Source: Bacteroidia bacterium (lineage in GTDB: Bacteria > Bacteroidota > Bacteroidia > Bacteroidales > Azobacteroidaceae). From it: a stretch of DNA of 18,860 bases. Positions 14,557-18,860 of the stretch are shown here, in pieces. Below the pieces are notes generated by a model. The model made no database searches. It saw only the letters and a list, made by a program, of their open reading frames with translations, and was not told the DNA's origin. Position 1 is the first letter of the stretch. Each line of letters opens with the position of its first letter. Position numbers and translations under genes: made by a program. Location of the stretch: positions 1 to 18,860 of the forward strand of contig BNTT01000047.1 of the NCBI GenBank assembly GCA_025996815.1, read 5' to 3'.

Positions 14557-14916
14557 TTAGCGAGCAAATGCTTCGAACGCATCTTTCACCGATGCTACAA
14601 AATTGATGGATTTTCGGCTGTTGCTTTCTCTGATAAAATCTCGCAAACTCACGCTTGCAATATTTGAAAAGTCGCCGATGATAGCCACTTTCATTTTGTA
14701 AGTGGTGAATTTTTGCAATATTTCACCTGCCAATCCTGTTTTAAGTTCAAAAAAGGTGCTATCCAAAACACTCGCCGGTATTACGATGCCGATGCAATTG
14801 TGGTAGTAACAATCACCTAAATAATCTATTGCGTCATCGACCGACTTTATTGGTTTTGAATTTTCCAAAATCTCGGCAACTTTTTGCTCGCCTTCAAACT
14901 CGTGAAATTGTATCAT
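14557..14916 (-). CDS. DUF4180 family protein
   Basis: A 119-residue soluble protein. DAIDYLGDCYYHNCIGIVIP, then FFELKTGLAGEILQKF and KVAIIGDFSNIASVSLRDFIRESN match the DUF4180 family, an uncharacterised alpha/beta fold in many Firmicutes and Bacteroidota. The near-invariant block FxLKTGLAGEILQKF is intact. Its start overlaps the stop of the alkyltransferase gene by four bases (ATGA), so it is translated from the same message. No catalytic residues are known. A link with alkylation stress is suggested only by the coupling. Confidence 0.8.
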   Translation of the reverse strand: MIQFHEFEGEQKVAEILENSKPIKSVDDAIDYLGDCYYHNCIGIVIPASVLDSTFFELKTGLAGEILQKFTTYKMKVAIIGDFSNIASVSLRDFIRESNSRKSINFVASVKDAFEAFAR

Positions 14917-15446
14917 ATTATTAAACTTCGAGGAACAAATAATTTATCCATATTCACACGTTCAAGTTTGAGCAACTCGATTTTCCGCTGAATACCGCCT
15001 CCAAAACCCGTTAAACTGCCGTTTGTGCCGACTACGCGGTGACAAGGCACGATGATGGAAACAAGATTATGCCCGACTGCACCGCCAACTGCCTGCGCCG
15101 AAATTTTGGCTACACCTCGTTTCTGCGCAATTTTCGCGGCAATTTCGCCGTAAGTCGTTAACTGACCATAAGGGATGTGTTGAAGAATTTCCCATACCGC
15201 CATTCTAAATTCCGAACCATGCATCTTAACCGGCAATGCAAAATGCGGCTCGCTGCCGCCGAAATAGCAATCGAGCCACTCTTTTGCTTTTTCAAAAACA
15301 GGAAGTTGTTTGTCCTCCGTTTTTGGGGGTAGCGTATATCCAAAATACTTTTGTCCGTCAAACCACACTCCTGTCAAGGATTCGCCATCGCTTGCCAATG
15401 TAATCCCGCCGAGCGGAGAGTCATATTTGTTTGTAAATTGCATCAT
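14913..15446 (-). CDS. ogt: Methylated-DNA-[protein]-cysteine S-methyltransferase
   Basis: A 177-residue suicide repair enzyme that moves the alkyl group from O6-alkylguanine in DNA onto its own cysteine. The acceptor is Cys135 in VPCHRVVG. The helix-turn-helix DNA-binding part contains IPYGQLTTYGEIA followed by the arginine-finger region (VGHNL), and the C-terminal GFGGGIQRKIELLKLE is intact. The N-terminal RNase-H-like domain is YDSPLGGITLASDG. Two adjacent ATG codons (15446 and 15443) are possible. Downstream DUF4180 overlaps by four bases. The gene is monofunctional (no AraC/Ada domain), so an Ada-type response is not encoded here. Confidence 0.95.
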   Translation of the reverse strand: MMQFTNKYDSPLGGITLASDGESLTGVWFDGQKYFGYTLPPKTEDKQLPVFEKAKEWLDCYFGGSEPHFALPVKMHGSEFRMAVWEILQHIPYGQLTTYGEIAAKIAQKRGVAKISAQAVGGAVGHNLVSIIVPCHRVVGTNGSLTGFGGGIQRKIELLKLERVNMDKLFVPRSLII

Positions 15447-15490
15447 TTTATTAATTTTTAGTCCCTTTATTCTTTACTTCTATTGTGTTG

Positions 15491-15498
15491 CAAAGGTA
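15491..15498 (-). promoter_or_regulatory. -7 box of the ogt-DUF4180 operon
   Basis: TACCTTTG on the minus strand, 44 bases before the start codon. The nearest TTTG upstream is 23 bases away, longer than ideal, so the -33 element is weak or different. Confidence 0.55.
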
Positions 15499-15525
15499 CA
15501 ATTTATTTTTGTTTTTGTAACCAAA

Positions 15526-15580
15526 CCGTAACATTATCGTTTCAATACCGTAAATTTCTGTGCTTACTTTTGTGCCGTAA
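15526..15580 (+). promoter_or_regulatory. pstC upstream region: TACTTTTG box and three CCGTAA copies
   Basis: TACTTTTG at 15565-15572 fits the -7 consensus, 22 bases before the pstC ATG; no clear -33 box lies at normal spacing. CCGTAA occurs at 15526, 15548 and 15575, the first two 22 bases (about two helical turns) apart. These could be regulator sites, for example for a PhoB-like activator replacing the -33 contact. That is inference. Confidence 0.4.
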
Positions 15581-15594
15581 TTTATTGCGACTAA

Positions 15595-16800
15595 ATGAAA
15601 CGATTGAGGCGAATTTTTGAACGTATTGTGGAGGCGATGCTTACTCTGAGCGGGAGCATCACCACCCTTGCTATCTTGTTGATTATCATCTTTTTATTCA
15701 AAGAAGGATTGGGCTTGTTCAACAATCCGGCTGTGGAAAAAGGCTATGCGCTTTGTGTCCATCCGACGAATCCGGTTGAGAAACTTAACCCGCAGCAAAT
15801 CAAGCATATATTTGATTCTGAAATAACGAATTGGAAAGAGGTTGATGGTCGCGACGAGGAAATTATGATTTTTCGCCTCGATGAAATTTTTAGTATCTAT
15901 GCCGACGAAGAATTGGGCGACGATTACGCTTTGCTTCCACAGAAATTAGGCGAAATCATTGCCCAAAATCCCAATATCATCGCTTTCCTTCCCGAAAAAT
16001 ATCTGCCGGACGACAGGTCGTCGATGAAAGTTTTGCCTTCGGGAACGATTCATATTGCCGACTTTTTCGGCGGACAAGAATGGCAGCCCACCGCCACGCC
16101 CGCGCCTCAATATGGCGCATTGCCGCTGGTACTGGGAACGTTGTGGGTCAGCCTTTTTGCCATTTTAATCGCTTTGCCGTTGGGATTGGGCGTGGCGGTT
16201 TACCTTTCGGAGTTGGCCGGCGACCGGACACGCAAAATACTGAAACCCACCATCGAACTGTTGGCAGGTATTCCTTCGGTGGTATATGGTTTTTTCGGAT
16301 TGGTGGTCGTTGTCCCGTTTATTCAAAAAACGCTTCAACTGCCCGTTGGCGAAACGGCTTTTGCAGGCAGTCTGATATTGGCTGTTATGGCGTTGCCGAC
16401 CATCATCACGGTAGCCGAAGATGCTATGCGCAATACGCCGCGAACGATGCGGGAGGCGAGTCTGGCTCTGGGCGCAACGCCTTGGCAAACCATTTATAAG
16501 GTCATTCTGCCTTACTCCTCTTCGGGCATTGTTGCCGCGGTGGTGTTGGGCATCGGCAGGGCTATCGGCGAAACGATGGCGGTGCTTATGGTTACGGGAA
16601 ATGCGGCGGTCATACCCCATTCGCTCTTTGAATCGGTACGCACCATTCCGGCAACGATTGCGGCGGAATTAGGCGAAACTCCGACGGGCGGAACGCACTA
16701 TCAGGCACTGTTTTTATTGGGCATCATTCTTTTCATTATGACAATGCTCATCAGCCTGTCGGCAGAATTTATATCCAAACGGCAACAAAAAGGAATTTAA
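15595..16800 (+). CDS. pstC: Phosphate ABC transporter permease PstC with periplasmic insertion
   Basis: A 401-residue permease of the high-affinity phosphate importer, longer than the usual ~310-330. TM1 lies at about 14-36. Residues ~40-165 are a periplasmic insertion resembling part of a PstS-like binding protein: LNPQQIKHIFDSEITNWKEV matches the loop where binding proteins read 'IFsGkItnW'. The conventional permease then starts at 176 (GTLWVSLFAILIALPLG), with LLAGIPSVVYGFFGL and the cytoplasmic EAA loop (EDAMRNTPRTMREASLALGA) that contacts the ATPase. Such an insertion is familiar in Bacteroidota PstC from general knowledge. The ATG at 15595 is directly followed by a basic N-terminus. 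pstA follows after two bases. Confidence 0.93.
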   Translation: MKRLRRIFERIVEAMLTLSGSITTLAILLIIIFLFKEGLGLFNNPAVEKGYALCVHPTNPVEKLNPQQIKHIFDSEITNWKEVDGRDEEIMIFRLDEIFSIYADEELGDDYALLPQKLGEIIAQNPNIIAFLPEKYLPDDRSSMKVLPSGTIHIADFFGGQEWQPTATPAPQYGALPLVLGTLWVSLFAILIALPLGLGVAVYLSELAGDRTRKILKPTIELLAGIPSVVYGFFGLVVVVPFIQKTLQLPVGETAFAGSLILAVMALPTIITVAEDAMRNTPRTMREASLALGATPWQTIYKVILPYSSSGIVAAVVLGIGRAIGETMAVLMVTGNAAVIPHSLFESVRTIPATIAAELGETPTGGTHYQALFLLGIILFIMTMLISLSAEFISKRQQKGI

Positions 16801-16802
16801 TT

Positions 16803-17657
16803 ATGAACAAAAAAACAACACAAAAAATAGCCTTTTTCACCTTTCGGGTACTGGGATTATTGGTAGTAGCCATTCTGTTGGGAATATTGGGATTTATCGT
16901 TTACAACGGCATCGGCGTTATCAGTTGGGAGTTTTTGACTTCCGCGCCCACCGAAGGGATGACTTCCGGAGGGATTTTTCCGGCGATTGTCGGCACGCTT
17001 TGGCTGGTTGCCGGCAGCATGGCATTTGCATTCCCGTTTGGCGTGATGTCTGCCATCTACATGAATGAATATGCGGGCAACGGCTGGGTGGTGAAATTTA
17101 TCCGCGTGATGACCAACAACTTGAGCGGCATCCCGTCGATTGTTTTCGGACTGTTCGGTATGGCGTTGTTTGTCAACACATTAAAGTTTGGCGATTCCAT
17201 TCTCGCCGGCTCCCTAACATTAGGTTTACTCATCTTGCCGCTGATTATCCGCACGACGGAAGAAGCCCTCAAAGCCATTCCCGATTCCTATCGCACCGGC
17301 AGTTTGGCGTTGGGAGCAAGCAAATTGCAAACCATTCGCCGCGTGGTGTTGCCAATGGCATTCCCCAACATCATCACCGGCTTGATACTTGCCATCGGCA
17401 GGGTTTCGGGCGAAACAGCCCCAATACTTTTCACCGTTGCCGCCTATTTTCTGCCCAAACTGCCCACCGGCATTTTCGACCAGGTGATGGCACTTCCCTA
17501 CCATTTATATGTCATCGTAACAAGCGGGACAGACATAGAATCTTCGCGCCCAATTGCTTATGGAACAGCATTGGTGTTGATTGCCATCGTGTTGATAATG
17601 AACCTGTTGGTAACGTGGTTAAGGAAATTTTTTGGCAAGAAAGTGAAGACGGATTGA
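16803..17657 (+). CDS. pstA: Phosphate ABC transporter permease PstA
   Basis: A 284-residue partner permease with six hydrophobic segments. GGIFPAIVGTLWLVAGSMAF, then LSGIPSIVFGLFGMALFV and the EAA loop EEALKAIPDSYRTGSLALGASKLQTI are standard PstA motifs. Length is normal. It starts two bases after the pstC stop. The expected next genes of the system, pstB (ATPase) and phoU, do not follow; instead a perfect 15 bp hairpin begins within six bases of the stop. The ATPase and binding protein must be encoded elsewhere, or the operon was broken here. Confidence 0.94.
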   Translation: MNKKTTQKIAFFTFRVLGLLVVAILLGILGFIVYNGIGVISWEFLTSAPTEGMTSGGIFPAIVGTLWLVAGSMAFAFPFGVMSAIYMNEYAGNGWVVKFIRVMTNNLSGIPSIVFGLFGMALFVNTLKFGDSILAGSLTLGLLILPLIIRTTEEALKAIPDSYRTGSLALGASKLQTIRRVVLPMAFPNIITGLILAIGRVSGETAPILFTVAAYFLPKLPTGIFDQVMALPYHLYVIVTSGTDIESSRPIAYGTALVLIAIVLIMNLLVTWLRKFFGKKVKTD

Positions 17658-17662
17658 TTTTT

Positions 17663-17710
17663 TATAATCAGCCATAAGTACATAAAAAAGTATAGTTATG
17701 GCTGATTATA
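17663..17710 (+). terminator. Stem-loop after pstA
   Basis: TATAATCAGCCATAA (17663-17677) pairs perfectly with TTATGGCTGATTATA (17696-17710) around an 18-base loop. It is AT-rich and has no clear U-run immediately after. It may terminate, or protect the 3' end of, the pst message. Confidence 0.55.
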
Positions 17711-17756
17711 GAATTATAAATTGAATTATCTCAAAAAAAATATCCCAATTAAGAAC

Positions 17757-17788
17757 AACCGCCCGAAAGCACAATCTTTCGGGCGGTT
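17757..17788. terminator. GC-rich hairpin between pstA and the lipoprotein gene
   Basis: AACCGCCCGAAAG (17757-17769) pairs with CTTTCGGGCGGTT (17776-17788) in a 13 bp perfect stem with a six-base loop. It lies between convergent genes. No long U-run follows immediately on either strand, but an A8 run on the plus strand 25-30 bases beyond gives U-rich sequence for the minus strand. Confidence 0.6.
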
Positions 17789-17801
17789 GAAAATTCCAAT
17801 T

Positions 17802-17829
17802 GTAGAGCCGCGGCGCGCCACGTCTCTAC
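17802..17829. repeat. 28-base imperfect palindrome
   Basis: GTAGAG at one end and CTCTAC at the other enclose CCGCGGCGCGCCACGT; 12 of 14 base pairs match. Palindromes of the form GTAGAGACG...CGTCTCTAC are scattered in many Bacteroidota genomes. It sits just beyond the GC-rich hairpin. Confidence 0.55.
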
Positions 17830-17868
17830 TCGGTAGATTTGGCAGTTCTTGCCTGACTAACATTGTAG

Positions 17869-18558
17869 CTAATCGTGATAATGCCACTTCAATCTAGATG
17901 ATGGACCTGTAGATGTTGTCAAACTTTCACTACTCGTATTCGCAGCGTAATGCTCTATTTCCCATACGATATTCCATCCTCTTTTCAAAAATAACTCGAT
18001 CTTTGAAGTGCCATTTGTAGTAGTTTCAGTTTTAGTTATGCTGACATTTCTATCAACATAGATGTAAATAACCGCAACGCTCTCATCTCCTTCGCTGAGA
18101 TAACCAGGTTTTTCTTCCCTGGAATAACTATGCGCAAAGCTACCTACGTGATTCCCGTCTTTAAATGCATCAACCTCCTTGTTGCTTATAGCGGCTAATT
18201 TGGCATTCATGTCGCTTATTATTATTTCAGGACTTCCAAAAGTATCACCAACATAGTAAAGGTATTGATCAGGTATAGTTGCTGGTAAAGTGAGCGTAAA
18301 ACCACCATCCTTGTATGGAGCACTCGCTATTTCATACTCACGATAACCATATTCACCATCATCATCAGCATATCTGACAAACGCTTTTACAACATCAACC
18401 TGTGAGTTGCTCGGCGCGTCTACAATATTCGTCGCCACAATCACACCGTCAAAAGGACTGCTACCGCCTTCAACAACATCATCGTCTTCTTTGTTGCACC
18501 CGGCAAAAAGTAAACCTGCACAAATACAGGCAGTTACATTGAAAAAAATCTTTTTCAT
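17869..18558 (-). CDS. Putative surface lipoprotein, unknown function
   Basis: A 229-residue protein with a type II signal peptide: basic MKKIFF, hydrophobic core and lipobox LFAGC, with the lipidated cysteine at 21. The residues after it, NKEDDD, are acidic as in the lipoprotein export signal that sends Bacteroidota lipoproteins to the cell surface. The rest appears mostly beta and polar (tracts such as VRYADDDGEYGYREYEI and VIYIYVDRNVSITKTETTTN), with no domain I recognise. Codon use looks less GC-rich than the neighbouring pst genes. It has no partner gene; the nearest neighbour is a divergent recombinase 244 bases away. No convincing TAnnTTTG box was found upstream. Confidence 0.75.
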   Translation of the reverse strand: MKKIFFNVTACICAGLLFAGCNKEDDDVVEGGSSPFDGVIVATNIVDAPSNSQVDVVKAFVRYADDDGEYGYREYEIASAPYKDGGFTLTLPATIPDQYLYYVGDTFGSPEIIISDMNAKLAAISNKEVDAFKDGNHVGSFAHSYSREEKPGYLSEGDESVAVIYIYVDRNVSITKTETTTNGTSKIELFLKRGWNIVWEIEHYAANTSSESLTTSTGPSSRLKWHYHD

Positions 18559-18771
18559 TTGAAATTTTGTTTTACGTCCGTTCCTTAAACAGACCTTTAA
18601 TTTTAAAATTTATTTTTTTGTCCTGAATATTCTAATACGTACATAAAAAAGCGCAGACAAAACTAATGCTATCTCGCTTTCTGAGGCCTCAACTACCTAA
18701 CCAACCAAATATAATGTGTAATGCCCACGCCTCGACATCGCAGACTAATTTTAATATATAAAAATTATTAC

Positions 18772-18779
18772 TACCTTTG
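18772..18779 (+). promoter_or_regulatory. -7 box of the recombinase gene
   Basis: TACCTTTG lies 23 bases before the ATG at 18803, in AT-rich sequence. A -33 TTTG is not clear. The preceding stretch 18559-18771 shows no gene and no strong structure. Confidence 0.55.
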
Positions 18780-18802
18780 CACCAAAATTCAATGTAAAGC
18801 AA

Positions 18803-18860
18803 ATGAAAAAGGTAGTATTATTAGTTCGGGTATCGACTCTCAAACAAGATTACGAAGCCC
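18803..18860 (+). CDS. Serine recombinase, N-terminal fragment (3' end outside window)
   Basis: The 19 visible codons begin MKKVVLLVRVSTLKQ, the N-terminal strand and catalytic loop of resolvase/invertase-family recombinases. Ser11 in RVST would be the nucleophile that attacks DNA, and Arg9 sits at the conserved position two residues before it. A -7 promoter box and a 23-base gap support the start. Whether it is a small invertase or a large integrase cannot be told from the fragment. Its presence hints that a mobile or invertible region begins at the right edge. Confidence 0.7.
   Translation, partial: MKKVVLLVRVSTLKQDYEA

Noticed and set aside
17663..17829. Riboswitch or structured RNA after pstA
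   Set aside because: The structures are simple hairpins between convergent genes and do not precede a regulated gene.

Overview
The window looks like a chromosomal segment from a member of the order Bacteroidales (phylum Bacteroidota). The evidence is a type IX secretion pair (PorU-like sortase and PorV-like barrel), the promoter pattern TTTG-N19/20-TAnnTTTG in front of several genes instead of a normal -35/-10, almost no Shine-Dalgarno sequences, a lipoprotein with an acidic stretch after the lipobox cysteine, and the hairpin-rich intergenic repeats common in this phylum. Genus cannot be fixed from the sequence alone.

Layout. (1) 1-730: the 3' end of dnaG (primase), closed by a long inverted repeat. 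(2) 850-1435: no gene, but a dense series of perfect hairpins with four-base loops, then a ~250 bp repeat element (copy A). (3) 1436-4687, minus strand: a three-gene surface-glycan cassette of glycosyltransferase family 4, a PF11316-type glycosyltransferase and a Wzx-like flippase, with overlapping ends and its own promoter. (4) 4724-5611: an unrecognised possibly frameshifted ORF behind a good promoter, a complete 287 bp MITE-like element with ~85 bp terminal inverted repeats (copy B, inverted relative to A), and abutting it the C-terminal stump of an AlbA_2/ATP-binding protein. (5) 5783-10849, plus strand: porU, porV, ispF, closed by a hairpin. (6) 10878-12184: a HEPN plus nucleotidyltransferase pair and a divergent DUF5618 gene. 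(7) 12194-14454, minus strand: an AspT/YidE-type transporter downstream of a MarC-family membrane protein. (8) 14557-15446, minus strand: a DUF4180 gene overlapping the O6-alkylguanine repair gene upstream of it. (9) 15595-17657: pstC and pstA, with no pstB, pstS or phoU. (10) 17869-18558, minus strand: an orphan lipoprotein. (11) 18803 to the end: the start of a serine recombinase.

How the genes fit together. PorU and PorV are partners at the outer membrane: PorV shuttles or tethers type IX cargo and PorU removes the cargo C-terminal signal. IspF is a housekeeping enzyme of the MEP isoprenoid pathway translationally coupled to porV. The glycan cassette probably adds one step to a surface polysaccharide. 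Its bracketing by inverted copies of one repeat element suggests it was acquired or is rearranged through those repeats. The most unusual structures are the MITE-like element with its inverted partner, the gene stump beside it, the REP-like palindrome inside the signal-peptide region of porV, and the almost leaderless promoter of the HEPN gene. No clearly new defence or enzymatic system is evident; the HEPN/MNT/DUF5618 locus is the nearest candidate.
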